Shown here: one piece after another, positions 49,321-60,003 of the stretch
Layout of the letters: every line of letters begins with the position of its first letter
How positions within the stretch are numbered: the stretch's first letter is position 1
Assembly (NCBI RefSeq): GCF_916618915.1
Contig: NZ_CAKAKE010000001.1
Coordinates: 1,860,001-1,924,000 of the forward strand
Source of the DNA: Stenotrophomonas sp. Marseille-Q4652
Lineage (GTDB): Bacteria; Pseudomonadota; Gammaproteobacteria; Xanthomonadales; Xanthomonadaceae
DNA: 64,000 nt
Reading direction: 5' to 3'
The notes under the pieces: generated by a model
What the model was told of the DNA's origin: nothing
Seen by the model: the letters and a program-made list of their open reading frames with translations, nothing else
The model's database searches: none
Program-made: the position numbers and the translations under genes

Positions 49321-50913
49321 GTGCTCGATGACACCCTCAAGTCCCAGCTCCAGCAGTACATGGGTCTGCTGCGCCAGCCGCTGCGCCTGATCGCCTCGCT
49401 CGATGACAGCGCCACCTCGCAGGAAATGCGCGGGTTGCTGGATGACATCGTCGCCGCCGGCAACGGCAGGATTTCGCTGGACACCAGCGGCAGCGATGCG
49501 CGCCGCCCGTCGTTCGTGATCGCCCGCGAAGGCGAGTCCACCGGCGTGCGCTTTGCCGGCCTGCCGCTGGGCCACGAGTTCACCTCCCTGGTGCTGGCCC
49601 TGCTGTGGACCGGCGGCCACCCGCCGAAGGTCGAGCAGGACGTGATCGACAGCATCAAGGCGATCGAGGGCGAGCACGACTTCGACGTCTACATGTCGCT
49701 GACCTGCCACAACTGCCCGGACGTGGTGCAGGCGCTGTCGCTGATGGCGATCCTCAACCCGAACATCCGCACCACCGTGATCGAAGGCGGCGCGTTCCAG
49801 GCCGAAGTCGAGCAGCGCCAGGTCATGGCGGTGCCGATGGTGTTCCGCGGCGGCGAGATGTTCGACTCGGGCCGCATGAGCGTGGAGCAGATCGTGGCCA
49901 GGCTGGACACCGGCGCGGCCAAGCGCGATGCCGCCCGCCTCTCGGCCAAGGACGCCTTCGACGTGCTGGTGGTGGGCGGTGGCCCGGCCGGTTCGGCCGC
50001 GGCGATCTACGCCGCCCGCAAGGGCATCCGCACCGGCGTGGCCGCCGAGCGCTTTGGTGGCCAGGTGCTGGACACCATGGCGATCGAGAACTTCATCTCG
50101 GTCAAGGAAACCGAAGGCCCGAAGCTGGCCTCGGCGCTGGAAGAGCACGTCAAACAGTACGACGTGGACATCATGAATCTGCAGCGCGCCACCGAACTGG
50201 TCCCGGCCGGCGCCGATGGCCTGGTCGAGGTCAAGCTGGAGAATGGCGGTTCACTGAAGTCCAGGACCGTGATCCTGTCCACCGGTGCACGCTGGCGGCA
50301 GATGAACGTGCCGGGCGAGGACCAGTACCGCAACAAGGGCGTGGCCTACTGCCCGCACTGCGATGGCCCGCTGTTCAAGGGCAAGCGCGTGGCGGTGATC
50401 GGCGGCGGCAACTCCGGCGTCGAGGCCGCGATCGACCTGGCCGGCATCGTCGCCCACGTCACCCTGTTCGAGTTCGACTCCAAGCTGCGTGCCGACCAGG
50501 TGTTGCAGGACAAGCTGCGCAGCCTGTCCAACGTCACCATCATCACCAGCGCGCTGACCACCGAGGTGCTGGGTGACGGCCAGAAGGTGACCGGCCTGGT
50601 CTACACCGACCGCGTCGGCGGCGATTCGCACCGCGTCGAGCTGGAAGGCATCTTCGTCCAGATCGGCCTGCTGCCGAACACCGAATGGCTCAAGGGCACG
50701 GTCGAGCTGAGCAACCGCGGCGAGATCGTCATCGACGACCGCGGCCAGACCAACGTGCCGGGCGTGTTCGCCGCCGGTGACTGCACCACGGTGCCGTACA
50801 AGCAGATCATCATCGCCATGGGTGCCGGCGCCACCGCCTCGCTCAGCGCATTCGACCACCTCATCCGCACCTCGACCCCGGCGCCGGCGGCCGCGGTGGC
50901 CGAAGCCTCCTGA
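49321..50913 (+). CDS. ahpF: Alkyl hydroperoxide reductase subunit F
   Basis: AhpF is the NADH-dependent flavoprotein that reduces AhpC. The 530-aa product has an N-terminal double thioredoxin-like domain with redox pair CHNC (Cys129, Cys132) and a thioredoxin-reductase-like part. That part carries the FAD motif [20 protein letters not shown], the catalytic CPHC (Cys344, Cys347), the NAD motif [19 protein letters not shown] and [12 protein letters not shown]. Start is GTG 49321 with AAGGA upstream; the in-frame TTG eight codons earlier is less likely. Confidence 0.97.
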   Translation: MLDDTLKSQLQQYMGLLRQPLRLIASLDDSATSQEMRGLLDDIVAAGNGRISLDTSGSDARRPSFVIAREGESTGVRFAGLPLGHEFTSLVLALLWTGGHPPKVEQDVIDSIKAIEGEHDFDVYMSLTCHNCPDVVQALSLMAILNPNIRTTVIEGGAFQAEVEQRQVMAVPMVFRGGEMFDSGRMSVEQIVARLDTGAAKRDAARLSAKDAFDVLVVGGGPAGSAAAIYAARKGIRTGVAAERFGGQVLDTMAIENFISVKETEGPKLASALEEHVKQYDVDIMNLQRATELVPAGADGLVEVKLENGGSLKSRTVILSTGARWRQMNVPGEDQYRNKGVAYCPHCDGPLFKGKRVAVIGGGNSGVEAAIDLAGIVAHVTLFEFDSKLRADQVLQDKLRSLSNVTIITSALTTEVLGDGQKVTGLVYTDRVGGDSHRVELEGIFVQIGLLPNTEWLKGTVELSNRGEIVIDDRGQTNVPGVFAAGDCTTVPYKQIIIAMGAGATASLSAFDHLIRTSTPAPAAAVAEAS

Positions 50914-50924
50914 CCTGCCCCTGT

Positions 50925-50952
50925 CGCAGGCGCCCCTCACGGGGCGTCTGCG
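50925..50952 (+). promoter_or_regulatory. Hairpin between ahpF and oxyR
   Basis: CGCAGGCGCCCC and GGGGCGTCTGCG form a 12-bp stem with one G-U pair and a TCAC loop, 12 bases past the ahpF stop. There is no T-run, so termination would be weak. Partial read-through into oxyR is possible. Confidence 0.5.
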
Positions 50953-50989
50953 ATGATCCGGGCGGTGGTCGCCTTCCACGGAATCCACC

Positions 50990-51943
50990 ATGAACCTGCG
51001 TGACCTCAAATACCTGGTGGCGCTGGCCGAGCACAAGCATTTCGGCCGCGCCGCGGCCGCCTGCTTCGTCAGCCAGCCCACCCTGTCCACCCAGATCCGC
51101 AAGCTGGAGGATGAACTGGGCGTACCGCTGGTCGAGCGCGCCCCGCGCAAGGTCATGCTGACCCCGGCCGGTCGCGAGGCCGCCGCACGTGCGCGCGGCA
51201 TCGTCGCCGAGGTCGAGCAGATGAAGGAGGCGGCACGCCGCAGCCGCGACCCGGAGGCCGGCACCGTGCGCCTGGGCATCTTCCCCACGCTGGGCCCGTA
51301 CCTGCTGCCGCACGTGATCCCGAGCATCCGCGAGCGTTTCCCGCAGCTGGAGCTGCTGCTGGTCGAGGAAAAGAGCGACCTGCTGCTGGAGCAGCTGCGC
51401 AATGGCCGCCTGGACGCCGCCCTGCTCGCCCTGCCAGTGGCCGATGACCAGCTGCACGCCGAGTTCCTGTTCGAGGAGCCCTTCGTGGTGGCGGTCCCCG
51501 ACAGCCACCCGCTGGCCGCGCGCCCGGGCCTGGACCTGGACGAGCTGTCCCAGCACCGCCTGCTGCTGCTGCAGGACGGCCACTGCCTGCGCGACCAGGC
51601 GCTGGATGTCTGCCACATGGCCGGCGCCCAGGAGAAGCCCGAGTTCCAGGCCACCAGCCTGGAGACGCTGCGGCAGATGGTCGCGGCCAATGTCGGCATC
51701 ACCCTGATGCCGATGCTGGCGGTGCAGCCGCCGGTGGCGCAGTCGGAGAACATCCACCTGCTTGGCTTTACCGGCCCGGTCCGCCCCAGCCGCCGCATCG
51801 GCATGGTCTGGCGCCGCAGCTCGGCCATGGGCAGCTTCCTGGAGCAACTGGCGCAGCTGTTCCAGTCGCTGCCGCAGGAACTGTTCGCCCTGCCGGCCGA
51901 GCGCCCGGCCCGCGACCAGACACCGCTGCGGCGCGCCTCCTGA
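50990..51943 (+). CDS. oxyR: Hydrogen peroxide-sensing regulator OxyR
   Basis: OxyR is a LysR-type activator that senses H2O2 by forming a disulfide. The 317-aa product has the N-terminal winged helix (MNLRDLKYLVALAEHKHFGRAA, SQPTLSTQIRKLEDELGVPL). Both redox cysteines lie at the same numbers as in E. coli, Cys199 and Cys208 (DGHCLRDQALDVC). It lies directly after ahpCF, which it most likely activates through the site at 48472. Confidence 0.97.
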   Translation: MNLRDLKYLVALAEHKHFGRAAAACFVSQPTLSTQIRKLEDELGVPLVERAPRKVMLTPAGREAAARARGIVAEVEQMKEAARRSRDPEAGTVRLGIFPTLGPYLLPHVIPSIRERFPQLELLLVEEKSDLLLEQLRNGRLDAALLALPVADDQLHAEFLFEEPFVVAVPDSHPLAARPGLDLDELSQHRLLLLQDGHCLRDQALDVCHMAGAQEKPEFQATSLETLRQMVAANVGITLMPMLAVQPPVAQSENIHLLGFTGPVRPSRRIGMVWRRSSAMGSFLEQLAQLFQSLPQELFALPAERPARDQTPLRRAS

Positions 51944-52009
51944 AGGCTTGCCGGGAACCCCCGGCCCCCGGGTCGCATCCGGCCCGCATTGCCAGCACAA
52001 TAGCCAAGG

Positions 52010-52037
52010 GGCGGTACCCACGCGGTGCCGCCTTTTT
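52010..52037 (+). terminator. Terminator between oxyR and rnk
   Basis: A 9-bp stem GGCGGTACC/GGTGCCGCC (one G-U pair) with a five-base loop is followed by TTTTT. It lies 67 bases after oxyR and 38 bases before the rnk start, so it may act on oxyR read-through or as an attenuator for rnk. Confidence 0.8.
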
Positions 52038-52074
52038 GCTGTTTCTTTTTTTTCAACACCAAGGAGTTCCTGCA

Positions 52075-52500
52075 ATGCCGACCAACAGTGGTCTTCCCCC
52101 GTCAATCACCGTGTCCAGCCGTGACCTGGCCCGCCTCGAGGCCATGCTTGAATCCCCCGCGCTGAGCCGGCACCCGGCCGCGATCGCGCTGGGCGAAGAA
52201 CTGAACCGGGCTACGATCCTTGCGCCCGAAGAGATTCCCGACGGCATCGTCACCATGCATTCGCAGGTTGAATGCGAGGACGAGCTGCAGAATGAGAAGC
52301 ACATCCTGACCCTGGTCTATCCGCACGAGGCGGACGTGGACAAGGGCCGGGTGTCGGTACTGGCCCCGGTCGGCAGCGCCCTGCTCGGCCTGTCGGTTGG
52401 CCAGTCCATTGACTGGGTCGCGCCCGGAGGCCGCAAATTGCGCCTGCGCGTGACCGCCGTCCATTACCAGCCCGAGTCCGCGGGCGACCTCCACCGCTGA
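52075..52500 (+). CDS. rnk: Nucleoside diphosphate kinase regulator Rnk
   Basis: Rnk belongs to the GreA/GreB structural family but lacks the full coiled-coil finger; it binds RNA polymerase and affects nucleoside diphosphate kinase levels. The 141-aa product has a short N-terminal helical part (SSRDLARLEAMLESPAL) and the FKBP-like domain with IVTMHSQVECEDELQNEKHILTLVYP, VLAPVGSALLGLSVGQSIDW and PGGRKLRLRVTAVHYQPE. ATG 52075 has AAGGAG 10 bases upstream. Confidence 0.9.
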   Translation: MPTNSGLPPSITVSSRDLARLEAMLESPALSRHPAAIALGEELNRATILAPEEIPDGIVTMHSQVECEDELQNEKHILTLVYPHEADVDKGRVSVLAPVGSALLGLSVGQSIDWVAPGGRKLRLRVTAVHYQPESAGDLHR

Positions 52501-52536
52501 GCGCGTGCGCCGGCGACGAACCTACAGGAAGTGCCA

Positions 52537-53508
52537 ATGAGCCAGACCCCGCCCTCCAAGCTTTCCCGGTTGCGTGACCTTTCGGTCGTCGTGGCCGATA
52601 CCGGCGACTACGAGGCGATCAAGCGACTGCGCCCGGTGGACTGCACCACCAATCCGACCCTGGTGAAGAAGGCGCTGGACCTGCCGGTCTACGAGGACCT
52701 TATCGCCCGCGAACTGGCCTGGGGCCGCACCCAGGCCGGCCCCCGCGAGACCGTGGTCAATGCCGTCGCCGACCGCCTGACCGTGGGCGTGGGCGCGCTG
52801 CTGTCGGAACTGGTGCCGGGTCGTGTCTCCACCGAGGTCGACGCCGACCTGGCCCATGACACCGCCGCCACCGTGGAAAAGGCACGGCAGTTCATCGCCA
52901 TGTACGCCGAAGCCGGGGTGCCGCGCGGGAAGGTGCTGATCAAGATTGCCGCCACCTGGGCCGGCGTGGAGGCCGCGCGCGTGCTGCAGGCCGAAGGCAT
53001 CGACTGCAACCTGACGCTGATCTTCAACCCGACCCAGGCGCTGGCCTGCGCCGAGGCCGGGGCGTTCCTGATCTCGCCGTTCGTCGGCCGCATCCTGGAC
53101 TGGCACGTGGCCAAGGGCCAGGTTCCGGCCAGCATCGACGAGGACCCGGGCGTGCAGTTCGTGCGCGGCGTCTACGACACCTTCAAGCAGCGCGGCCTGG
53201 CGACCGTGGTGATGGGCGCCTCGTTCCGCTCCACCGCGCAGATCGAGGCGCTTGCCGGTTGCGACCGGCTGACGATCTCGCCGGACCTGCTGGAAAAGCT
53301 GGACGCCGACCACGGCGAGCTGACCCGCAAGCTGCATCCGGCGACCGTCCAGGCTGCCGGCCAGCATGTGCCGGTGGACAGCGCGCGCTTTGCCGCCGAT
53401 CTGGCCGCCGACGCGATGGCTACCGAGAAGCTGGCTACCGGTATCGAGGCCTTCGCCAAGGACCTGGACGCGCTGCGCGCCCGCATCGCCGGCGAACTGG
53501 CCGCCTGA
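52537..53508 (+). CDS. tal: Transaldolase
   Basis: Transaldolase moves a dihydroxyacetone unit between sugar phosphates in the nonoxidative pentose phosphate pathway. The 323-aa product has [10 protein letters not shown] (family signature), the Schiff-base lysine in [11 protein letters not shown], and the [33 protein letters not shown] segment. ATG 52537 has AGGAAG upstream; an in-frame GTG two codons earlier is less likely. It follows rnk by 36 bases. Confidence 0.97.
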   Translation: MSQTPPSKLSRLRDLSVVVADTGDYEAIKRLRPVDCTTNPTLVKKALDLPVYEDLIARELAWGRTQAGPRETVVNAVADRLTVGVGALLSELVPGRVSTEVDADLAHDTAATVEKARQFIAMYAEAGVPRGKVLIKIAATWAGVEAARVLQAEGIDCNLTLIFNPTQALACAEAGAFLISPFVGRILDWHVAKGQVPASIDEDPGVQFVRGVYDTFKQRGLATVVMGASFRSTAQIEALAGCDRLTISPDLLEKLDADHGELTRKLHPATVQAAGQHVPVDSARFAADLAADAMATEKLATGIEAFAKDLDALRARIAGELAA

Positions 53509-53579
53509 GCCAGCGCGGCGTGGCGCCTGCCGGCGCTGCGCCGCTGTTTTCCTTCCTGCCTGTTCCTATCCGGCGCGCA

Positions 53580-54076
53580 TCACCAGATGCCCAGCGCCAG
53601 CCCGGCCGCGAGGGTACGGCCCAGTTCCCGGGCCTGTTCGAGCGCCTCTTCCGGCGGATGCTTTGCCGCCTGGATCGCCTCCGGACCCTGCGCATGGGTG
53701 CAGACCAGCAGTGGCTCGGCCACTTCGCGCAGACGCAGGCCGGTGGCGATCCGCCGCAACTGGGCGATGCTGGGCTGCCCATCGGAGCCGGCGCACACCA
53801 CCAGCGCGCAAGGCTTGCCCTCGCAGCGTCCCAGCAGCGGGTAATAGCTGCGGTCGAAGAAATCCTTGAGCTGGCCGCTGATCGCGGCCAGGCACTCCGG
53901 CGTGGCGAACACCACGCCATCGGCGGCCAGCACGTCGCTGGCGCAGGCCTGCGCGGCCGGCAGTCCACGCACGCGCACGCCGCCTTCGGCCTGCGCACCC
54001 GCCACCAGCGCGCGGACCAGCGCGGCGGTGCCGCCGGTCTGGCTGTGCCAGACCACCAGCAGGAGCGGCTCCGCCA

Positions 54077-54077
<1 letters not shown>
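53580..54077 (-). CDS. Flavodoxin-fold NAD(P)H dehydrogenase family protein
   Basis: The 165-aa product has a flavodoxin-like FMN loop (VVWHSQTGGTAALVRALVAGA), the second loop FATPECLAAISGQLKDFFDRSYYPLL and VVCAGSDGQPS. It is related to NADPH-dependent FMN reductases or flavodoxin-like quinone reductases; the exact subgroup is not clear. Its ATG shares one base with the msrA stop (TGATG), so it is translated with msrA and may be part of repair or reduction of oxidised targets. Confidence 0.82.
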
Positions 54078-54748
<671 letters not shown>

Positions 54749-54758
54749 GGCTGTCTCC

Positions 54759-55031
54759 TCAGGCCGGCAGGATGCCGGACGTTCCTTCCTCCCAGATGGG
54801 GTCGGCGTCGTCACCGGCCAAGTCGGCCGGGACCAGCGCCGCGATGACCGCCTGCGCCTGCTCCCCCGCCGAATCAGGCACGCAGACCCGCAGCACGCCG
54901 AACAAGGGCAGCTCGCCCATGCCACCGAGCAGTGATTCACCCAGCACGAAGGCCGGGATGCCGGCATCCTCCAGCGCGTGCTTGACCATATGGGCATCGA
55001 ACAGGTTGTCGGCCTGGTAGACCAGCTGCAT
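54759..55031 (-). CDS. DUF2007 domain protein
   Basis: The 90-aa product is a small ferredoxin-like-fold protein of the DUF2007 (putative signal-transducing) family: [32 protein letters not shown] is typical, with hydrophobic middle [13 protein letters not shown]. Function unknown; members often lie next to redox or proteolysis genes. It is the first gene of the msrA operon, 10 bases before msrA, and divergent from glnS. Confidence 0.8.
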   Translation of the reverse strand: MQLVYQADNLFDAHMVKHALEDAGIPAFVLGESLLGGMGELPLFGVLRVCVPDSAGEQAQAVIAALVPADLAGDDADPIWEEGTSGILPA

Positions 55032-55185
55032 GGGGGCTCCGGGGCGATCGGCGGGGTCCCATCATGCCCGCGCAGGCGGGCACCGGCGTGAGCATGTCCG
55101 GCCGCCTGCCAGCGGCGCCGTGGCCACCGGCAGGGCCGCGCCGGCTCGGCTAAACTTGTGGTTTGCCTGCCGACATCCCCCCGCC

Positions 55186-56937
55186 ATGTCCGAAACCACT
55201 GCCCCCGCCGCCGATGCTGCGCCGGAAACCGCGCCGGAGAAGCGTGACTTCATCCGACAGATCGTCCGCGAGGACCTGGCCAGCGGCAAGCACACCGCGA
55301 TCAAGACCCGTTTCCCGCCCGAGCCCAATGGCTACCTGCATATCGGCCATGCCAAGTCGATCTGCCTGAACTTCGGCATCGCCGGCGAGTTCAACGGCGT
55401 GTGCAACCTGCGCTTCGACGACACCAACCCGGCCAGGGAAGATCCCGAATACGTCGCCGCGATCCAGGATGACGTGCGCTGGCTGGGCTTTGAGTGGAAC
55501 GAGCTGCGCCACGCCTCGGATTACTTCGAGGCCTATTACCTGGCCGCGCAGAAGCTGATCCGCGAGGGCAAGGCCTATGTCTGTGACCTGTCGGCCGAGG
55601 AAGTGCGCGCCTACCGCGGCTCGCTGACCGAGCCGGGCCGCGAGTCGCCGTACCGCAACCGCAGCGTCGAGGAGAACCTGGACCTGTTCGCGCGCATGCG
55701 CGCCGGCGAGTTCCCCGATGGCAGCCGCACCCTGCGCGCCAGGATCGACATGGCCAGCGGCAACATCAACCTGCGCGACCCGGCGATCTACCGGATCAAG
55801 CACGTCGAGCACCAGAACACCGGCAACGCGTGGCCGATCTATCCGATGTACGACTTCGCCCACGCGCTGGGTGATTCGCTCGAGGGCATCACCCACTCGC
55901 TGTGCACGCTCGAGTTCGAGGACCACCGCCCGCTGTATGACTGGTGCGTGGACAACGTCGACTTCGCCCATGACGACGCGCTGACCCAGCCGCTGGTCGA
56001 CAAGGGCCTGCCGCGCGAGGCCGGCAAGCCGCGCCAGATCGAGTTCTCGCGCCTGAACATCAATTACACGGTGATGAGCAAGCGCAAGCTGATGGCGCTG
56101 GTCACCGAGAAGCTGGTCGATGGCTGGGACGACCCGCGCATGCCGACCCTGCAGGGCCTGCGCCGTCGCGGCTACACCGCCGGTGCGATGCGCCTGTTCG
56201 CCGAGCGCGTGGGCATTTCCAAGCAGAACTCGATGATCGACTTCTCGGTACTCGAGGGCGCGCTGCGCGAGGACCTGGACAGTGCCGCCGCGCGCCGCAT
56301 GGCCGTGATCGAGCCACTGAAGCTGGTGCTGACCAACCTGCCCGAAGGCCACGAAGAGTCGCTGACCTTCGCCAACCACCCCAAGGATGAGTCCTTCGGC
56401 AGCCGCCAGGTGCCGTTCGGCCGCGAGCTGTGGATCGAGCGCGAGGACTTCGCCGAAGTCCCGCCCAAGGGCTGGAAGCGCCTGGTGCCGGGCGGTGAGA
56501 TCCGCCTGCGCGGCGCCGGCATCGCCCGCGTCGACGAGGTCATCAAGGACGAGGCCGGCAACGTGGTCGAGCTGCGCGGCTGGCTGGATCCGGAATCGCG
56601 CCCGGGCATGGAAGGCGCCAACCGCAAGGTCAAGGGCACCATCCACTGGGTCAGCGCCGCGCACGCGGTGCCGGCCGAGATCCGCCTGTACGACCGCCTG
56701 TTCTCGGTCGAGAACCCGGACGACGAATCCGAGGGCAAGACCTACCGCGACTACCTGAATCCGGAATCGCGCAAGGTCGTCATCGGCTATGTCGAGCCGG
56801 CCGCGGCCGAGGCCTCGCCGGAGACCTCGTTCCAGTTCGAGCGCACCGGCTACTTCGTCGCCGACCGCCGCGACCACCGCGCCGACAGGCCGGTGTTCAA
56901 CCGCTCGGTCACCCTGCGCGATACCTGGGCCCGATAA
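55186..56937 (+). CDS. glnS: Glutaminyl-tRNA synthetase
   Basis: GlnRS charges tRNA-Gln; its cognate tRNA-Gln(TTG) gene is at 13.7 kb. The 583-aa product has [15 protein letters not shown] with HIGH at 52-55, [15 protein letters not shown] and the class I KMSKR-type loop VMSKRKLM. The beta-barrel anticodon-binding domains follow. ATG 55186 is used; a longer in-frame extension upstream overlaps the divergent gene. A TAAACT -10-like box lies about 30 bases upstream. Confidence 0.98.
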   Translation: MSETTAPAADAAPETAPEKRDFIRQIVREDLASGKHTAIKTRFPPEPNGYLHIGHAKSICLNFGIAGEFNGVCNLRFDDTNPAREDPEYVAAIQDDVRWLGFEWNELRHASDYFEAYYLAAQKLIREGKAYVCDLSAEEVRAYRGSLTEPGRESPYRNRSVEENLDLFARMRAGEFPDGSRTLRARIDMASGNINLRDPAIYRIKHVEHQNTGNAWPIYPMYDFAHALGDSLEGITHSLCTLEFEDHRPLYDWCVDNVDFAHDDALTQPLVDKGLPREAGKPRQIEFSRLNINYTVMSKRKLMALVTEKLVDGWDDPRMPTLQGLRRRGYTAGAMRLFAERVGISKQNSMIDFSVLEGALREDLDSAAARRMAVIEPLKLVLTNLPEGHEESLTFANHPKDESFGSRQVPFGRELWIEREDFAEVPPKGWKRLVPGGEIRLRGAGIARVDEVIKDEAGNVVELRGWLDPESRPGMEGANRKVKGTIHWVSAAHAVPAEIRLYDRLFSVENPDDESEGKTYRDYLNPESRKVVIGYVEPAAAEASPETSFQFERTGYFVADRRDHRADRPVFNRSVTLRDTWAR

Positions 56938-56982
56938 GGCCCGACGCTGCCCCGCGCCACGGCCGGGGCGCACCCAACCAGG

Positions 56983-57006
56983 ACGGACCGGCCCGTGCCG
57001 GTCCGT
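56983..57006 (+). terminator. Terminator-like hairpin after glnS
   Basis: A perfect 10-bp stem ACGGACCGGC/GCCGGTCCGT with a CCGT loop is followed by TTCC. The T-run is short, so termination strength is doubtful. It lies 45 bases after the glnS stop. Confidence 0.5.
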
Positions 57007-57050
57007 TTCCACGTCCGGCTGTTGTCGGGCCGTACGAGAAAGGAGTTCCC

Positions 57051-57614
57051 ATGCTGCAAGCCCAGGTCCATATCACCCTGCCGGTTTGGGTCCACGACCT
57101 CGTGGACCTGTCGGCCACCTACCCCGGCGACGAGGCCAAGGTCGCGCTGGCCATCGCACTGTCGCGGCACAACGTGGAGCACGCCAGCGGCGGCCCGTTC
57201 GGAGCGGTGCTGTTCGATGCCAACGACCGCGTGATCGCCGCCGGCGTGAACCGCGTGGTGCCCCAGGCCACCTCGCTGGCCCACGCCGAGAACATGGCCT
57301 ACATGTTGGCCCAGCAGAAGCTGCAGAGCCCGCGGATCAACGACGTGCTGGACGGGCCGGTCACCCTGGCCACGTCCTCGCAGCCATGCTGCCAGTGCTA
57401 CGGTGCCACCGTCTGGGCGGGCATCGACCGCCTGCTGATTGGCGCCCGCGCCGAGGACGTGATGGAACTGACCGAATTCGACGAAGGCCCGCTGCCGGCC
57501 GACTGGGTCGGCGAGCTGGGCAAGCGCGGCATCGAGGTGGTGCGTGACGTGCTGCGCGACGACGCGCGCGCGGTGCTGCGCCAGTACGGGGAAGCCGGTG
57601 GCGACCGTTATTGA
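57051..57614 (+). CDS. Cytidine/deoxycytidylate deaminase-fold nucleoside deaminase
   Basis: The 187-aa protein has the zinc-dependent deaminase motifs HAE (His78, Glu80 in SLAHAENMAYM) and PCCQC (Cys113, Cys116), with GGPFGAVLFDANDRVIAAGVN before them. This pattern fits free base or nucleoside deaminases such as guanine deaminase GuaD rather than tRNA-specific TadA. ATG 57051 has AAGGAG at ideal distance. The substrate is not certain; no purine salvage genes are adjacent. Confidence 0.85.
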   Translation: MLQAQVHITLPVWVHDLVDLSATYPGDEAKVALAIALSRHNVEHASGGPFGAVLFDANDRVIAAGVNRVVPQATSLAHAENMAYMLAQQKLQSPRINDVLDGPVTLATSSQPCCQCYGATVWAGIDRLLIGARAEDVMELTEFDEGPLPADWVGELGKRGIEVVRDVLRDDARAVLRQYGEAGGDRY

Positions 57615-57647
57615 TCTCGCCACCCCGGTCCGTCGCGCGGTGCGCGC

Positions 57648-58697
57648 ATGAGCGGCCTGCTGTGCCTGTGCCGCCAGGGCTTCGAGCCGGAACTGGCCGG
57701 TGAACTGACCGCCCGCGCCGGTACGGCCGGCTTCTACGGCTATGCCCGCACCCAGCGCAACGACGGCTACGTCGTCTTCGCCTGCGACCAGGCCGAGGCA
57801 CTGGACCGTGCCCTGCCCTGGCGCGGGCTGATCTTCGCCCGGCAGAAGCTGCGGATACTGGCCGAGCTGCCTCAGCTCGATCACGCCGACCGGATCACCC
57901 CGATCATTGCCGCGCTGGATGGCCAGGCCCGCTTCGGCGACGTCTGGGTCGAGCATCCCGACTCGGACGCGGGCAAGCCGCTGGCCGGGCTGGCCCGCAG
58001 CTTCGGCAATGCACTGCGCCCGGCGCTGCGCAAGGCCGGCCTGCTCACCGACAAGCCCAACGAGCGCTATCCGCGGCTGCACGTGGTGTTCATTGCCGGC
58101 ACCCACGCCTTCGTGGCGGTGGCCGATACCCGCGACAGCGCGCCGTGGGCGCTGGGCATCCCGCGCCTGAAGCTGCTGCCCGAGGCGCCCTCGCGCTCGG
58201 CGCTGAAGCTGGACGAGGCGCTGCTGACCCTGATGACGCCGGAAGAGCGGCAGGCCCTGGTCATGCCGGGCATGCGCGCGGCCGACCTGGGCGCTGCGCC
58301 CGGCGGCTGGACCTGGGTACTGACCCGCCAGCACCTGCACGTCACCAGCGTCGACAATGGCCCGCTACGCCAGCACGTGCTGGACACCGGCCTGGTCGAA
58401 CACCTGCGCGCCGACGGCTTCCACTGGAAGCCCGAGCAGCCGCTGGACTGGATGGTCTGCGACATGGTCGAGCAACCGCGCCGGGTCGCCGAGCGCATGG
58501 CCACCTGGATCCGCGAAGGCTGGTGCCGCCACACCATCTTCAACCTCAAGCTGCCGATGAAGAAGCGCTGGGACGAGACCGCGCTGTGCCTGGACCTGTT
58601 CGCCGAACAGGCCGGCAAACCGCTGGATATCCGCGCCAAGCAGCTCTACCACGACCGCGAGGAAATCACGGTCCTGGCCACGCCGCGCCAGCGCTGA
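57648..58697 (+). CDS. rlmM: 23S rRNA 2'-O-ribose C2498 methyltransferase
   Basis: RlmM methylates the ribose of C2498 in 23S rRNA. The 349-aa product has an N-terminal THUMP-like part beginning LLCLCRQGFEPELAGEL, the AdoMet-binding ADLGAAPGGWTWVL and the catalytic aspartate region DWMVCDMVEQP. NLKLPMKKRWDE carries the catalytic lysine of the Rossmann-fold ribose methyltransferases. It is monocistronic or co-transcribed with the deaminase 33 bases upstream. Confidence 0.95.
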   Translation: MSGLLCLCRQGFEPELAGELTARAGTAGFYGYARTQRNDGYVVFACDQAEALDRALPWRGLIFARQKLRILAELPQLDHADRITPIIAALDGQARFGDVWVEHPDSDAGKPLAGLARSFGNALRPALRKAGLLTDKPNERYPRLHVVFIAGTHAFVAVADTRDSAPWALGIPRLKLLPEAPSRSALKLDEALLTLMTPEERQALVMPGMRAADLGAAPGGWTWVLTRQHLHVTSVDNGPLRQHVLDTGLVEHLRADGFHWKPEQPLDWMVCDMVEQPRRVAERMATWIREGWCRHTIFNLKLPMKKRWDETALCLDLFAEQAGKPLDIRAKQLYHDREEITVLATPRQR

Positions 58698-58706
58698 GCC
58701 CTGCCT

Positions 58707-58728
58707 CCCCGGCCCACCGCGGCCGGGG
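58707..58728 (+). terminator. Weak terminator-like hairpin after rlmM
   Basis: CCCCGGCC and GGCCGGGG form an 8-bp stem with a six-base loop 10 bases past the rlmM stop. Only CTTCCCC follows, so it is a weak terminator at best. Confidence 0.4.
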
Positions 58729-58816
58729 CTTCCCCAACGCGTTCACCTTGCCGCGCGGGGCTTCGCAGCCAATGCGACACTGCGGTCGCACGCTGTCCGT
58801 CCATCAGGGAGGCAAG

Positions 58817-59539
58817 ATGCAGACCATCCAACTCAAGGACCCCGCCAGCTTTGGCGAGGAGTTCCTGCGACTGACCCTGCTCCAGGGGTTCCAGTCACTG
58901 ACCAAACGCGACCTGGAGCTTTTGATCTTCGTGCTGCTCGAGCGCGACGGGGCGATTTCCCGCAGCGATTCCAACGCCACCGTGGCCCTGCAGTTGCGGG
59001 TGACCCCGGCCAAGGTGAAGGGCCTGCGCCGCGACGGCTACGCGCGCTGGCGGGCACTGGTGCCAGAGGAAGGCGAGGCGGCGTTGCAGCGCATCGTTGC
59101 CAGCGTGCTGACCGAGGCCAACCTTGGCGCCGGGGCAAAGCACGTCAGCGAGCGCAGTCGCAAGGAAGGCTTCCTGGCCATCCGCATCGAACACCCGGAC
59201 GATGCCCAGCAGTTCGAACAGGCCATCCTCGAGGTCGGCGCGATCCCGGTTTACGAGCGCAACCGCGACGTGGTGGCGGTGCGCTTTGACACCCTGGTCA
59301 ACATCGCCGAGCGCTGGGGTTACCTGCAGCCGGATCCGGAAAGGACCCTCCAGGCGCTGAAGAAGCTGGCGCCCACTGCCGAGGAAGTGGCCGACCTGCT
59401 GAAGAAGGACGTCACCCATCTGCGTTGGGACGAGGTCCGGCGTGCCCTCAACAGCCTCGGCGCGAAGGCGGTGGCGTCGACCGCCGAGGGTGGGCTCAAG
59501 GGTCTATTGAAGCTGGTGTTCCCGTTCATTCCCGGCTGA
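58817..59539 (+). CDS. Unrecognised 240-aa protein with possible winged-helix N-terminus
   Basis: I do not recognise this family. The N-terminal 75 residues (LRLTLLQGFQSLTKRDLELLIFVLL, then ATVALQLRVTPAKVKGLRRDGYARWR) look like a small helical or winged-helix DNA-binding unit. The middle (SRKEGFLAIRIEHPDDAQQFEQAILEVGAIPVYERNRDVVAVRFDTLVNIAE) looks like an alpha/beta fold. The C-terminus ends with an amphipathic or membrane-binding tail GGLKGLLKLVFPFIPG. The ribosome binding site GGGAGG is good and codon use matches neighbours. It lies alone between rlmM and the EF-hand genes. Confidence 0.75.
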   Translation: MQTIQLKDPASFGEEFLRLTLLQGFQSLTKRDLELLIFVLLERDGAISRSDSNATVALQLRVTPAKVKGLRRDGYARWRALVPEEGEAALQRIVASVLTEANLGAGAKHVSERSRKEGFLAIRIEHPDDAQQFEQAILEVGAIPVYERNRDVVAVRFDTLVNIAERWGYLQPDPERTLQALKKLAPTAEEVADLLKKDVTHLRWDEVRRALNSLGAKAVASTAEGGLKGLLKLVFPFIPG

Positions 59540-59654
59540 CGCAGTTGAACCGCCAGCAACGTTCGCGCCCCCTGCACGGAGGTTTGAACACCGCCTAACC
59601 CACCGCGCCCGAGGATGGCCACGCGGCATCCCGCCGCGCCATCGGGCATTTGCC

Positions 59655-59957
59655 ATGAGTCTTTCGCTCTCGACGCTGGTGATGCTGACCACCAGCCTCC
59701 CTGCCCTGGCCCAGGAAACCGGTCGGGTCGTGATGGTCGACCGGATCGAGCCGGTCATCGTCACCTCCTCGACGCCGGATTCGGTCCGCGGCCATTACCA
59801 TATCGACTTCCCCAGCCTCGACCGCGACCAGGACCGCTACATCAGCCGTGAGGAGGCCCGCGCCAATCCCACCCTGGACCGCGAATTCGATGCGCTAGAT
59901 ACCCAACGCAGCGGCCGCCTGGACCGCGAGCAGCTCAAGGGTTGGTTGCACGAGTAA
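59655..59957 (+). CDS. Secreted EF-hand protein, first tandem copy
   Basis: The 100-aa product has a signal peptide (cut near ALAQE, residue 20) and one EF-hand loop DRDQDRYISREE (residues 56-67; ligands at 56, 58, 60, 64 and 67). A degenerate second loop DTQRSGRLDREQ (82-93) has Gln instead of Glu at its last position. A motif PDSVRGHYHIDF precedes the first loop. It is paralogous to the next gene and probably a periplasmic calcium-binding protein. Partner and role unknown. Confidence 0.8.
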   Translation: MSLSLSTLVMLTTSLPALAQETGRVVMVDRIEPVIVTSSTPDSVRGHYHIDFPSLDRDQDRYISREEARANPTLDREFDALDTQRSGRLDREQLKGWLHE

Positions 59958-60003
59958 GCCGCGCGGCGGGGCTGGCAGTACGACCACAGACCCGAGGTGC
60001 CCC

